A DNA stretch of 64,000 nucleotides from Bacillota bacterium (GCA_023411555.1 JAEYOQ010000001.1:60183-124182), one strand, 5' to 3'. Counted from the stretch's first letter, positions 8,401 through 17,639 are shown. Notes: a model not told the origin generated them from the sequence alone. Numbers and translations: made by a program.

Positions 8401-9849
8401 ATGAAAAAGCTATTAATCACAGCAATTGCCATTCTTATGGTAATTGGCTTACTTGGGGGATGCGGTAAAGGGAACGGTTCAAAAGATACCATTACAATAT
8501 TATACCCTGGAGATCAAAGCGATCGAATGTCGGAATTCCTAAAGAATGAATTCGCTAAGAAGATGCAAGAGGACATAGGAATGAAGGTGGAAATGATCTA
8601 TGTACCCTGGGATCAATATTGGGAGCAGAAGGACATAATGCTGGCGGCAAAGGAACCGGTTGATCTATATTGGGATGGTTTACCGGACCTGGCAACTATG
8701 GTTAATAAGAAGCAGGCTTCCATTCTCAATGACCTGATTGATCAGTATGGACAGGATATGTTGAAGGTGCTGCCCAAGGAACAGCTGGAGGGTGCAACAA
8801 TCAATGGTAAGATCTATGGAATACCTTCCGCTTATGCACCTTCTTCCGCTATGTATCAGCTTGTGTGTGTACGCCAGGATATACTGGAGGCTTGTGGGAT
8901 GACGGAGATTAAGACCGCAGAGGATCTGAAGTTATTTGCTGAGAAGGCCAAGGAGAAATTCCCGGAGATGAAGGGGCCGGCAGATCCAATCTTTAAGCCG
9001 CTTACCAGATACTTTGCGGAGGAACAGCTTACATGGTGTGCCAATGAAGATGCAGTAGTGTATGGAGATACCACGAATAAGGTATATGACTATTATGAGA
9101 CCGATGCATTTAAGAAGGTTGCTAAGTATAACCGTGAGATGTACCTTGCAGGCTTATATTCTGATGATTTAACCATCAAATATAACGAAAGAGATTCCCG
9201 TATGCAAACAGGCTTATATCTTTGGGTGGAAGGCTCCTTAGGGAAAGAGAATGAGATTATAGACAGCGTGAAGGCCAATGCACCCGAGGCAGTGCTGAAA
9301 TCCTATTTATTAAAGGCAGAGGAGCCACGTTACATAATAGCAGCCGGTGGTGAGGTGCTTTGTATTCCCGAATCAGCGCCGAATCCGGAAGGAGCGATGA
9401 GGTTTATTAATTGGTTGTATTCTTCCCAGGAAAACTATCTCTTCGCTTTATACGGTGTTGAAGGAACCGATTATGAAATAGTAGATGGAAGAGTGAATAA
9501 GCTGGTTCCGGATGAATTCTTCTATGAGTGGATGTTCCGTAATCAGAACTATCAATTATTTGCACCGAATGTAGACCAGGCTTATATCGACACCTATCAG
9601 AGCTGGGATGATGAAGCGATTGTATCCAATATGCTCGGCTTCCGTTTTAACAATGAAAAGGTGAAAGAAATTGAAGCTGCCATCAAAGAGGTATCCGGCA
9701 AACAGATGGCGCCGATTATGTACGGCTTCGTCGATTTCGAAACAGAGTATCCCAAAGCCTTGCAGGCACTTAAGGAGGCAGGAATTGATGAATATGTAGC
9801 AGAAGTACAACGTCAGATGGATGAATTCCAGGCTAGTAAAGCAAACTAA
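8401..9849 (+). CDS. extracellular solute-binding lipoprotein (sugar ABC importer)
   Basis: This 482-residue lipoprotein has an N-terminal signal peptide ending in L-G-G-C, with lipidated Cys at residue 21. The mature part is a family-1-like solute-binding protein: T-I-L-Y-P-G-D at the start and E-G-A-M-R-F-I-N-W-L-Y-S-S near residue 340 are typical. The start is the ATG at 8401, with AAGGAGG 9 bases upstream; the in-frame ATG at 8392 abuts the ribosome binding site. It is the last gene of the operon and determines import specificity. A terminator-like hairpin follows at 9912-9947. Confidence 0.9.
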   Translation: MKKLLITAIAILMVIGLLGGCGKGNGSKDTITILYPGDQSDRMSEFLKNEFAKKMQEDIGMKVEMIYVPWDQYWEQKDIMLAAKEPVDLYWDGLPDLATMVNKKQASILNDLIDQYGQDMLKVLPKEQLEGATINGKIYGIPSAYAPSSAMYQLVCVRQDILEACGMTEIKTAEDLKLFAEKAKEKFPEMKGPADPIFKPLTRYFAEEQLTWCANEDAVVYGDTTNKVYDYYETDAFKKVAKYNREMYLAGLYSDDLTIKYNERDSRMQTGLYLWVEGSLGKENEIIDSVKANAPEAVLKSYLLKAEEPRYIIAAGGEVLCIPESAPNPEGAMRFINWLYSSQENYLFALYGVEGTDYEIVDGRVNKLVPDEFFYEWMFRNQNYQLFAPNVDQAYIDTYQSWDDEAIVSNMLGFRFNNEKVKEIEAAIKEVSGKQMAPIMYGFVDFETEYPKALQALKEAGIDEYVAEVQRQMDEFQASKAN

Positions 9850-9911
9850 AGGCTGTTGCATAATTATGGCGTAAACGAAGGAAAGAGCATGTTAAATTAA
9901 TATATAATAAT

Positions 9912-9947
9912 AGGCCACCCGGTAGTGAAACTGTTACTGGGTGGCCT
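9912..9947. terminator. terminator between convergent importer operon and lacI-type gene
   Basis: AGGCCACCCGGT (9912-9923) pairs with ACTGGGTGGCCT (9936-9947), with one G-T pair and a 12-base loop. It lies between genes that converge and probably serves both. Confidence 0.75.
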
Positions 9948-9957
9948 GGTGATTCTA

Positions 9958-10962
9958 TTAGGTTGAACTACGAATAACCAATGAGGTTGGAAGTATTATC
10001 TTATGGGGTAGTAATTGATAACCCTGAATTCTGGAGATGAGTAAGTCTGCCGCGACCATACCTATTTCTTCCATTGGCACATGGATAGTGGTTAAGGGTG
10101 GATTGGAATACTTAGACATCTCAATATTCGACATTCCTATGACAGCCACATCCTTAGGTACTGATATATTGTTACTATAGAAGCAATTCAGAGCAGCCAT
10201 CGCCATAAGATCACTGGCGGCAAAGAAGGCAGTAGGATAATTATTTGCTTTACATAAAGCGTCTATTTTGCTGTAGCAGACATCCTCATCCCATTCGCAA
10301 TTAATGAGCCATTCTTCCTTCACCTCTAGTCCGGCAGCATGCATCGCTAAATAATAGCCCTGATATCGTTGGCTGTCTTTCATATTCTTAGTTGCACTTC
10401 CTCCGATAAATCCAATCCTTGAATGCCCTTTGCTGATCAAATGCTGTGTAGCCATCATTCCGGTTAGATGGTGATCATAGCCCACATTATCGATATCAGT
10501 CCTACAGGTGTCTATTCCCACAATATAAGGAACATATTGGCGTATATAACCGTAGACCTCGCTATCGAGAGAGTCCATTAATATAAGACCGGAAATGGGC
10601 TCTTGAAGGGTAGATATCAAATTGTGTCTATCTTCTAGCTCAGGCCCTGTTTTAACAAAGGATATCTCATAGCCCTTAGCATGTAGCTGGCTCTCTACTC
10701 CGGATAGAATGGTCATAAAATAAGGATCATTATATTTTTTCTTAGTTACACTCAGAATACAACCAATCTTATTTTTGGTACTTTGTAAGTTGTTCTGCTT
10801 GGAGGATCTGGGTTGTGGTTGATACTTCAGGGTAGTTATGGCATCAAGTACCCGCTGCTTAGTTTCATCGGTCATCTTATATTTCAAGTCGTTATTAATG
10901 ACGCGAGATACTGTGGCTGTAGACACATTTGCCAATTTTGCAACATCGCGAATTGTACTCAT
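9958..10962 (-). CDS. LacI family transcriptional repressor
   Basis: This 334-residue regulator has an N-terminal LacI helix-turn-helix at residues 2-50 (T-I-R-D-V-A-K-L-A-N-V-S-T-A-T-V-S-R-V-I) and a periplasmic-binding-like effector domain at about 60-330. GGGGG lies 6-10 bases before the ATG. Its own promoter carries the palindrome that also occurs at the 931-981 promoter, so it most likely represses itself and the operon 1074-9849 until an imported sugar or intermediate binds. It converges on the importer genes. The effector is unknown. Confidence 0.92.
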   Translation of the reverse strand: MSTIRDVAKLANVSTATVSRVINNDLKYKMTDETKQRVLDAITTLKYQPQPRSSKQNNLQSTKNKIGCILSVTKKKYNDPYFMTILSGVESQLHAKGYEISFVKTGPELEDRHNLISTLQEPISGLILMDSLDSEVYGYIRQYVPYIVGIDTCRTDIDNVGYDHHLTGMMATQHLISKGHSRIGFIGGSATKNMKDSQRYQGYYLAMHAAGLEVKEEWLINCEWDEDVCYSKIDALCKANNYPTAFFAASDLMAMAALNCFYSNNISVPKDVAVIGMSNIEMSKYSNPPLTTIHVPMEEIGMVAADLLISRIQGYQLLPHKIILPTSLVIRSST

Positions 10963-10983
10963 ATAATACCCCCTTCTTATTTT

Positions 10984-11033
10984 TGTTTAGTAAACATCAT
11001 CAATACTATAAATTATTTAAAAAGAAAAGTCAA
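10984..11033 (-). promoter_or_regulatory. lacI-type gene promoter with operator
   Basis: On the minus strand, TTGACT (11033-11028) and TATAGT (11010-11005) are separated by 17 bp. The perfect palindrome TGTTTAGTAAACA (10984-10996) is centred about +9 from the predicted start near 10998. This geometry matches the operator at 971-981 and indicates autoregulation. Confidence 0.75.
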
Positions 11034-11283
11034 TCTATTATTTTGTTCAGCTCTATGCTTATTAATGCGGTTAATTGGGAGAATGGTAGATAATGTAACA
11101 CGACGAAACAATAGCGTAAATCACATTTCTATTACGCTTGTGGTCAAATGGAAGAGGAGTGAGCTACAGAGACATTACTTGTTGCTATGATCAACTGACT
11201 TAAGTAATGTAGTACCACTTTTATATCTTTTGGGAAATATCTGGTGATTTTAGATTTCTTGTATTATAATGGGAATCAAGAAT
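11034..11283. other. intergenic region with two small dyads, no gene recognised
   Basis: Two inverted repeats are visible: AGCGTAA / TTACGCT (about 11112-11137) and ACATTACTT / AAGTAATGT (about 11171-11209). A TATAAT at 11265-11270 may be the -10 of the next two genes; no good -35 is seen. No convincing coding sequence was found. Confidence 0.4.
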
Positions 11284-11445
11284 ATGACACCTATTTCAGA
11301 TTATATGGAGGGCAGCGACTTGTTTGATATTCTGACGGACTTAGTGGAGCATGAGTTGAACCAAATGGTTTGGAATAGCAGTCAACAGGAGGAGCGGATG
11401 AAGAGTATAGACGGATGGTTGAATGACCAGGTGAAGAGTTATTGA
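11284..11445 (+). CDS. small acidic protein of unknown function (53 aa)
   Basis: This short frame reads M-T-P-I-S-D-Y-M-E-G then an amphipathic helical stretch (D-I-L-T-D-L-V-E-H-E-L-N-Q-M). It ends 20 bases before the DUF2500 gene. Codon use looks like the neighbours. An in-frame ATG at 11269 overlaps the presumed -10 element, so 11284 is preferred; the ribosome binding site is weak. There is no recognisable domain. It may be co-transcribed with the next gene. Confidence 0.4.
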   Translation: MTPISDYMEGSDLFDILTDLVEHELNQMVWNSSQQEERMKSIDGWLNDQVKSY

Positions 11446-11465
11446 AGAAATGGAGGATTATATAA

Positions 11466-11843
11466 ATGGCATTTGGTTTTATGTTTAGTATTATACCGGT
11501 GATAGTGGTTATCGGTTTTATATTTGTATTTGGTACTGTCATTGCACGTTCTATCCAAGGAGCACAGCAATGGAAAAGAGATAATGCTTCACCGATTCTC
11601 ACGGTTGAGGCAACGGTTGTTGCAAAACGGGCGGACGTAAGTCATTATCATAATAACATAGGGGAAAATAATATGCACCATAGTTCGTCGTCTACTACAT
11701 ATTATGTAACCTTTGAGGTGGCTAGTGGTGACCGAATGGAATTTCGGACGACAGGTTCGGAGTATGGCTTACTCGTAGAGCATGATACAGGAAAGCTGAC
11801 CTTCCAAGGTACACGCTATCTGGGATTTGAACGATTAAGATAA
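11466..11843 (+). CDS. DUF2500 family protein
   Basis: This 125-residue protein has one N-terminal transmembrane helix (about 4-27), then a beta-rich domain starting V-E-A-T-V-V-A-K-R. This is the layout of DUF2500 proteins such as Escherichia coli YhhM. A His/Ser-rich loop (about 60-78, including H-Y-H-N-N and H-H-S-S-S-S) interrupts the sheet. The C-terminal G-x-L-x-F-Q-G-T-R-Y-L-G-F-E motif is typical of the family. GGAGG lies 8 bases before the ATG. The function of the family is not known. Confidence 0.8.
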   Translation: MAFGFMFSIIPVIVVIGFIFVFGTVIARSIQGAQQWKRDNASPILTVEATVVAKRADVSHYHNNIGENNMHHSSSSTTYYVTFEVASGDRMEFRTTGSEYGLLVEHDTGKLTFQGTRYLGFERLR

Positions 11844-11912
11844 AAGAGCAGTCACAATCAAGCGGCCTGTTACTTTGGTATGTTATTCTCTAGGAGAAGG
11901 AGGTGCTTATCA

Positions 11913-12818
11913 ATGCACGCATGGGAACAAATACAGCTAACCATAGAATATCTTGAGAATCATCTGGATGAGGAGATTAATATTGAAGGCCTCGCAAAAT
12001 TAGCTTCATTGTCACCTTTTTATTATCAACGTCTGTTTAGTCGTCTTGTAAAAAAACCGGTTGCCGAGTACGTGAAGCTTAGACGTATGGCAAAGGCAAC
12101 CACAGCCTTGCTTCAAAAGGATAAGCGCATTTTAGACATTGCCTTGGACCTCGGATTTTCCTCACATGAACACTTCACCCGTACTTTTAAAGATACCTTT
12201 GGGATGACACCGGATGAGTATCGCAAGAAGCCGATAACACTAAACAGAATGACTAAGCCAGAGCTTTTACTCCATTATACCTTGATTGATGAGGGAGTAC
12301 CATTGATCACCGATGGAATTGTTCTGGAAATTAACAGACAAGAGATTACAGATCCTATTGTTTTTTTGGGGATGAAAGTAGACATGCCAGTTCAATTTGT
12401 AGAGGGACTTGGAACAGAATCAGGAGAGGACCCACTTGGTACCCTTTGGGATAGGCTCCATGAGCAGAAGGAAGCTAGGCTGGGATTATCGGCAGACAGC
12501 GAGGAGCTGGGTGTGGCGTATCCTTGCTCAAGGGAAGGGTATTTTAGCTATTTTGCAGGTGCAAGGTCTGAACTGAGAGAAGCACCGGATGGTTATATGA
12601 ACTGGGAGTTACCGCCGGGAAAGTACGTTGTATGTTCCTTTGAAGCGGAAAACTTTGAAGCCCTTGTGTTGGATGCTCTCTACAAAGCACAAAGTTATGT
12701 CTACAATATCTGGTTACCAAAGCATGAGTTGAAGACGGACAGTTTTTGTGCTGAGCGGTATGCTAGCCATTCCCTCGAAACGACCAGTATGGAACTTTGG
12801 TTAAGGGTTATTGAATAG
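11913..12818 (+). CDS. AraC family regulator with GyrI-like effector domain
   Basis: This 301-residue transcription factor has tandem AraC helix-turn-helices at residues 8-105 (I-N-I-E-G-L-A-K-L-A...S-P-F-Y-Y-Q-R-L-F and D-I-A-L-D-L-G-F-S-S-H-E-H-F-T-R). A GyrI-like small-molecule-binding domain follows (about 140-301). This is the Rob/SoxS-like architecture common in drug- or stress-responsive regulators. The ATG at 11913 has AAGGAGG 9 bases upstream; an earlier frame start at 11880 would add an arginine-rich stretch and lacks a site. No target gene is obvious next to it. A strong terminator follows. Confidence 0.88.
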   Translation: MHAWEQIQLTIEYLENHLDEEINIEGLAKLASLSPFYYQRLFSRLVKKPVAEYVKLRRMAKATTALLQKDKRILDIALDLGFSSHEHFTRTFKDTFGMTPDEYRKKPITLNRMTKPELLLHYTLIDEGVPLITDGIVLEINRQEITDPIVFLGMKVDMPVQFVEGLGTESGEDPLGTLWDRLHEQKEARLGLSADSEELGVAYPCSREGYFSYFAGARSELREAPDGYMNWELPPGKYVVCSFEAENFEALVLDALYKAQSYVYNIWLPKHELKTDSFCAERYASHSLETTSMELWLRVIE

Positions 12819-12877
12819 ATACGAAAAAATTTAAGTATGATCAATGACATGTCTTTAATTTAAAAGAGCATAAATAG

Positions 12878-12924
12878 AATGTACTACTTTATCGCTAAAA
12901 GGGGGATAAATTAGTACATTTTTA
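12878..12924 (+). terminator. intrinsic terminator after the AraC-type gene
   Basis: Bases 12878-12893 pair with 12905-12920 over 16 positions with one mismatch, followed by TTTT. The 200 bases between it and the LysR gene hold no recognisable gene; a 7-bp dyad CTTCCTT/AAGGAAG occurs at about 13043-13066. Confidence 0.8.
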
Positions 12925-13140
12925 GTTTATGACCATAGAAAGGGAAAATAGAATAAGAGGTACATGAAAAACGCTAAAAACAAGCATGTAGATTACCACG
13001 ACTTGTCACATCAACCGTTATTTGGTACAATAAGCCAAGTCCTTCCTTCTGAGAATGCAAGGAAGTTCAGTGAAACACCCCAACCCTCTACTTCTACCAT
13101 AATATGAAAGTGGAGGCTGCTTTTGAAAGGAAAATGACAT

Positions 13141-14019
13141 ATGGAAATCAGACAACTTCGTTACTTTATTCTAGCGGCGAAACACTTGAATTTTACGGCT
13201 GCTGCCCAGGAGAGCTTTATCGTACAGTCGGCAATGTCACAACAAATTGCTCTGCTGGAAAAAGAACTTCAGGTTCGCCTTTTCGAGCGTCATAGTCGCT
13301 CCCTTTCCCTGACTCCCTCCGGGGAGGTACTATACCGTGAAGCACAGCGTATCCTTCAGCAAATAGACGACTCTGTGGCACTGGTTAAGAATGTGTCGAC
13401 GGGATATGCCCAGACCCTACATATTGGATGCCACGGAGATCTTATCCGCCAACAATTTCCGGAAATTCTTCACCATTTTCATCAATATGAGCCGAATGTA
13501 AAGGTGTTTTTGCAGCATGATATGGCAGAGGATTTACTGGTGAAGCTAAAAGAGGGCGAGATAGATTGTATGATATGCATTAATACCCTGGATATAAGAC
13601 AAAAAAGCTGGTTGGATTATCGTGTTTTTAGAGAAGATAGGGTTATGCTGATGCTTCCGCGCAGCCACCCTTATGCAGGGTACTCTTCTATTCAAATGAG
13701 TGAGATTCCAAAGGAGCCGGTCATACTTCTCAGAGGCGGGAATAGAAAAGACAGGATGATTGGCTGGGAAGAGATGGGTAATGCCTTGAGCGTTCATTGC
13801 TATGCGGACGATCACACCAGCATAGAAGCACTGGTAGCAGCTGAGTATGGTATCTCATTTTGCATGAAGAGTGCTTGCCGCTTCCATCCAGCCCTAAGCT
13901 ATGTGGAGATTACCGATCATCCTGAGGAGGAGTTATGTCTTTGCTGGAATAGGACCGGAAAAACAGACTTGGTACTCAATCAGTTGCTACCACTTTTAAT
14001 GATGGAACCAGCAAAATAA
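13141..14019 (+). CDS. LysR family transcriptional regulator
   Basis: This 292-residue regulator has an N-terminal winged helix (residues 1-60: M-E-I-R-Q-L-R-Y-F and A-M-S-Q-Q-I-A-L-L-E-K-E-L) and a LysR substrate-binding domain (about 90-290). AAAGGA precedes the ATG. The next gene, on the same strand 114 bases downstream, encodes a flavinylated reductase lipoprotein. LysR proteins usually act on a neighbour, so it may activate that gene, but the orientation is not the classical divergent one. The effector may be the substrate of the reductase. Confidence 0.9.
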   Translation: MEIRQLRYFILAAKHLNFTAAAQESFIVQSAMSQQIALLEKELQVRLFERHSRSLSLTPSGEVLYREAQRILQQIDDSVALVKNVSTGYAQTLHIGCHGDLIRQQFPEILHHFHQYEPNVKVFLQHDMAEDLLVKLKEGEIDCMICINTLDIRQKSWLDYRVFREDRVMLMLPRSHPYAGYSSIQMSEIPKEPVILLRGGNRKDRMIGWEEMGNALSVHCYADDHTSIEALVAAEYGISFCMKSACRFHPALSYVEITDHPEEELCLCWNRTGKTDLVLNQLLPLLMMEPAK

Positions 14020-14133
14020 CTAATTTGCCAACATCTTGTTCCTTTACTATACTTAAGATTGTCAAAAAAATATCACATTCATTAATAATTTGGTAAGTGA
14101 CAGTGATAAGATAAGAGACAGGAGGAAAAGATT

Positions 14134-16506
14134 GTGAAGAAGAAGCTAGTTTTATGGTTCATGCTAGCGGTGATGGTGTTAAGTTTGAGCGCCTGCACTG
14201 CTAAACCCAAGGAGGAAACGCCGGTTACTGAGCCGGATACAGCCGTATCAAGCCTCTATACACCCGGTGTCTACGAGGCAACCGCCAAGGGCTTTGGTGG
14301 AGATGTTACTGTGACCATGACCTTTGATGAGAGTAGCATTACTCTGGTAACCATCAAAGGAGATGATGAGACGGATGGTGTCGGAAGCAAAGCAGTTGAG
14401 AATATGCCTGCTGTAATTTTAGAAAAGCAAAGTGCTGACGTAGACATGGTATCTGGTGCTACGGTAAGCAGTAAAGCGATTATCGCAGCTGCGAAGGACT
14501 GTATCGCACAGGCTATGGGAACCAGCCAGGATACAAAAGCAGTTGCTAAGATGGCAGCGGGAACCTATACCGGACAGGGTACCGGCTTCCGCGTAAGCGA
14601 GCCGATTACGGTTGCCGTAACCGTGGACGAAACAAAGATAATTGACATTAAGGTCGATCAGGAGAATACCTCGGAAACCAAAGGTATCCTGCAGTCTGTT
14701 GTAGATAAACTAATTCCCCGTATAATTGAGTTCCAATCGGTGAGCCTAGATGCCATCTCCGGAGCTACCGCTTCCAGTAGTGGTGTTAAGCAGGCAGTGG
14801 AGAATGCTCTTATTCAAGCTCTTATAGCAGGTGGTAGCGAGGAAGCAGCAATCAGCACATTCTATGTAGAGCCTAAGAAGAGTAGTGAAGTGGTCAATCT
14901 GGAAGCAGATGTACTTGTAGTTGGTATGGGTGGATCTGGTACAACAGCCGCTCTGAGTGCTGCTGAGAATGGAGCCTCTGTTCTTGCCATTGACAAGGCT
15001 GGTAAATGGGGTGGAACCTCAGCAATCACCAGCGGTCCTATGGCAATCAACGTTCCCAGCCAGGTAGCAGCAGAAATTCCTGAATGGACAGATGCTATAA
15101 CCAAGCAGGTAATTACTAAGCCTGCCGGACAGAATCTGATTGATGCAGAAGCACTTTATAAGGATTGGCTGGCGTACACGACGATCGATGGCGTACAGAC
15201 TGCAAAGCCGGAAATGATTCGCCTTATGATCGATGAAAGCGGTTATACCATTGACTGGATGACCAGCTACGGATTTTCCTTTGACTCTGCAACCGGTTTT
15301 GCAGGAAACTCTTGGGCAGCTTATACACCTTATACCGGTGGCAAGGCTTTGACAGAGAGCTTCTATGCTTCTGCTTATGAAAAGTTCACCAATGAGCTAG
15401 GAGGTAAATATCTTCTGGAAACAGAAGCTTATGATCTGATTTTAACCGACGGAAAGGTAACTGGAGTTCTGGCACGTAATATCGTTGATGGAACAGAATA
15501 CGTTATTAATGCTAAGGCAGTTATACTTGCTACCGGAGGTTTCGCAGGAAGCGCAGAGATGGAAGAAACCTATCTGTCCAATGCATATTATCCGCTTAAG
15601 GGTAGCTGGAGACAATTTGGTATGAAGCAAAACACAGGTACCATGATTCAGGCTGCAATCGATGATGGAGCTGGAACCTTTAACATCAGCGTTCCTCCGA
15701 TGGTACATGTAGGTGGCTCCGATGGCTTCCTTACCGGATATCCTTCAAATAAGATTGAAGGACAAATCAGCCGTGGAACAGGACGTCAGGCAGTTTGGTC
15801 TATTGCAGACATCCCGTTGAATATGGCTGTTTCTACCAATACCTTAGCGGTTGACGGTAATGCAAAGCGCTTTACCAACGAGAATGCACTTTCCATGTTT
15901 AATCCTTGGATTTCTGGACCTCATTTCTATAGTATTTGGGGCAACGACCAGATTAAAGCATTGATCGAAAAAGGATTCTTAGAAGAGCCTTATGGAGTAT
16001 CTACCAGCTACCTTGGCTATGGCAGCAGTATTCCCGCTGGAATTCCTATGCCTGAGACAGAAGAGATTTTAGAAGCGGCCATTAAGGCAGGTTATGTCTA
16101 TAAAGCAGACACTCTTGAAGAGCTGGCTGGAAAGATGGGCTTAGATGGCAGTGCTCTTGCTCAGACAGTAGCACAATATAATAACTACTGCGCTAACGGT
16201 AAGGATGAGGATTTCAATAAGGATGCTAAGTATCTGGCAGCTGTAGAGGGTGCTCCCTACTATGGTATTGTCGGTTCCTCCTACTGTTATTCTACCTGTG
16301 GTGGTCTGGATATCAACAAAGACTTCCAGGTTCTATTAGCAGATGGCAAGACACCGATCAGCGGTCTGTATGCGGTTGGTACCGATAGCATGGGTGTTCT
16401 GTTCTCTGAGGAAAAAGCTTATGTAACCTATGGTGGCGCTGCTCAGGGCTGGGCATTCACCTCCGGACGTCTGGGTGGTAAGATAGCAGCAACAGCAATT
16501 AAATAA
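14134..16506 (+). CDS. FMN-binding and FAD-dependent reductase lipoprotein (fumarate/urocanate reductase-like)
   Basis: This 790-residue exported flavoprotein starts with GTG at 14134, AGGAGG 8 bases upstream. The signal peptide ends L-S-A-C, with lipid-anchored Cys21. Two FMN-binding domains follow, each with a D-x2-S-G-A-T motif (acceptor Thr about 110 and 212), the site at which ApbE attaches FMN covalently. The FAD-binding-2 domain begins near residue 258 with G-M-G-G-S-G (264-269) and ends G-R-L-G-G-K. This is the architecture of extracytoplasmic anaerobic-respiration reductases in which electrons pass through covalent FMN to an FAD active site. Two FMN domains rather than one is less common. 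The electron acceptor (fumarate, urocanate, cinnamates or another enoate) cannot be set by eye. No ApbE gene is in the window. Confidence 0.88.
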   Translation: MKKKLVLWFMLAVMVLSLSACTAKPKEETPVTEPDTAVSSLYTPGVYEATAKGFGGDVTVTMTFDESSITLVTIKGDDETDGVGSKAVENMPAVILEKQSADVDMVSGATVSSKAIIAAAKDCIAQAMGTSQDTKAVAKMAAGTYTGQGTGFRVSEPITVAVTVDETKIIDIKVDQENTSETKGILQSVVDKLIPRIIEFQSVSLDAISGATASSSGVKQAVENALIQALIAGGSEEAAISTFYVEPKKSSEVVNLEADVLVVGMGGSGTTAALSAAENGASVLAIDKAGKWGGTSAITSGPMAINVPSQVAAEIPEWTDAITKQVITKPAGQNLIDAEALYKDWLAYTTIDGVQTAKPEMIRLMIDESGYTIDWMTSYGFSFDSATGFAGNSWAAYTPYTGGKALTESFYASAYEKFTNELGGKYLLETEAYDLILTDGKVTGVLARNIVDGTEYVINAKAVILATGGFAGSAEMEETYLSNAYYPLKGSWRQFGMKQNTGTMIQAAIDDGAGTFNISVPPMVHVGGSDGFLTGYPSNKIEGQISRGTGRQAVWSIADIPLNMAVSTNTLAVDGNAKRFTNENALSMFNPWISGPHFYSIWGNDQIKALIEKGFLEEPYGVSTSYLGYGSSIPAGIPMPETEEILEAAIKAGYVYKADTLEELAGKMGLDGSALAQTVAQYNNYCANGKDEDFNKDAKYLAAVEGAPYYGIVGSSYCYSTCGGLDINKDFQVLLADGKTPISGLYAVGTDSMGVLFSEEKAYVTYGGAAQGWAFTSGRLGGKIAATAIK

Positions 16507-16528
16507 GAATAAGATAATCATTGATTAA

Positions 16529-16568
16529 GAGCTACAGGCTTGGTATATACAGGCTTGTAGCTCTGTTT
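16529..16568 (+). terminator. intrinsic terminator after the flavoprotein gene
   Basis: GAGCTACAGGCTTG (16529-16542) pairs with CAGGCTTGTAGCTC (16550-16563), with two G-T pairs and a 7-base loop, followed by TGTTTCATTTT. Confidence 0.8.
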
Positions 16569-16801
16569 CATTTTGGTGTAAGCAAAGCGTGCATTTATAA
16601 GCTTGCTTATTAAAAGGTAAGAAATTCTGCTTTGCATGGTGGGATTATATGGAAATGTGTTCTCTTTTATATTATAATACTTTACATTAGATGGAATTAC
16701 GTTCATTTACCGGATAATGACTCCAATGAGTATGTTAGAGAAAGCAATTATAAAGGGGAGATAAAGGGAGTTATAATACGAAGGAAAAGGAGGATATGGG
16801 T

Positions 16802-17332
16802 ATGAATCAAATACGAAAAGCGAATCGTCAGGATATAGACGCAGTGGCACTGATTTTTGAGCATATTATAGAGGAAGAGGAGAAAGGGAATTGTACCACC
16901 GGCTGGCAGAGAGGGGTGTATCCAACCAGGAATACGGCCATTGCTGCTTTGGAAAAGGATGAGCTGTTTGTTATGGAGGAGGATGGAGCAATCGTCGCAG
17001 CTATGCGTCTTAATAAGGATCAGGTTCCGGAATATCAGAACTGTCAGTGGGAATATGTTGCTGCCGATGACCAGGTGATGGTGATGCATACCCTTGTGGT
17101 AGAGCCTTCCGTGAAAAAACAAGGCTACGGAAGGAAAATGATAGAGTTCTATGAGAGGTATGCAAGGGAGAACCATTGCCCATATTTAAGGATTGATACA
17201 AATGCAAAGAATTCCCGTGCACGTGCAATATATAAGAGCTGTGGGTATAAAGAAATCGGCATTACAGAATGTTCCTTCAATGGTATAACGGGAGTGAACT
17301 TGGTATGCATAGAAAAGAAATTGGATCTATAG
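16802..17332 (+). CDS. GNAT family N-acetyltransferase
   Basis: This 176-residue single-domain acetyltransferase has the acetyl-CoA loop in V-V-E-P-S-V-K-K-Q-G-Y-G-R-K-M (about 98-113) and N-x-R-A-R-A-I-Y-K-S-C-G-Y in the last helix (about 137-150), both typical GNAT motifs. The ATG at 16802 is 8 bases after AGGAGG; the ATG at 16796 is too close to that site. It is monocistronic. The acceptor is unknown. Confidence 0.88.
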   Translation: MNQIRKANRQDIDAVALIFEHIIEEEEKGNCTTGWQRGVYPTRNTAIAALEKDELFVMEEDGAIVAAMRLNKDQVPEYQNCQWEYVAADDQVMVMHTLVVEPSVKKQGYGRKMIEFYERYARENHCPYLRIDTNAKNSRARAIYKSCGYKEIGITECSFNGITGVNLVCIEKKLDL

Positions 17333-17639
17333 CTGGTAAAAATCTGTAAGCTATCAGGAGGTGTCAAATCTGAAATCAAATATTTGCTTTCGACCGGTAT
17401 CTTTTTTAATTATATTCTTCATAAATTACTTCATTTAGTAGATTGTTCTCGGAGTAACCTAAGCGATACTCCATCGAAAGAAGCTATGGGTATCTGATTG
17501 ATTGGTTACTTTCTCATTAGGTTTTTATGCGGTGAGAGTGTCGGTAATTAATTTTATTGCAACAGGACAAAACATCAGATTCTGAGACATGACCTTAGTG
17601 CTTGTTTTATTGTAAAATATTCCTTAAAGGAGGAGCTCT
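17333..17639. other. intergenic region, nothing recognisable
   Basis: About 300 bases with only a short open stretch after an AGGAGG-like site near 17355 that stops almost immediately. No promoter pair, repeat or gene could be supported beyond the AAAGGAGG site of the next gene. Confidence 0.5.

Noticed and set aside
10813..11190. Plus-strand frame of 125 codons over the 5' end of the lacI-type gene.
   Set aside because: It is the complement of the helix-turn-helix coding region and continues into non-coding sequence with Cys/Ile-rich, non-protein-like composition.
13104..13295. Short frame overlapping the start of the LysR gene.
   Set aside because: It is out of frame with the clear LysR N-terminus, which has its own ribosome binding site.
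17350..17520. Possible small peptide gene after an AGGAGG-like site.
   Set aside because: The frame closest to the site stops within a codon or two; other frames lack a start in a sensible position.
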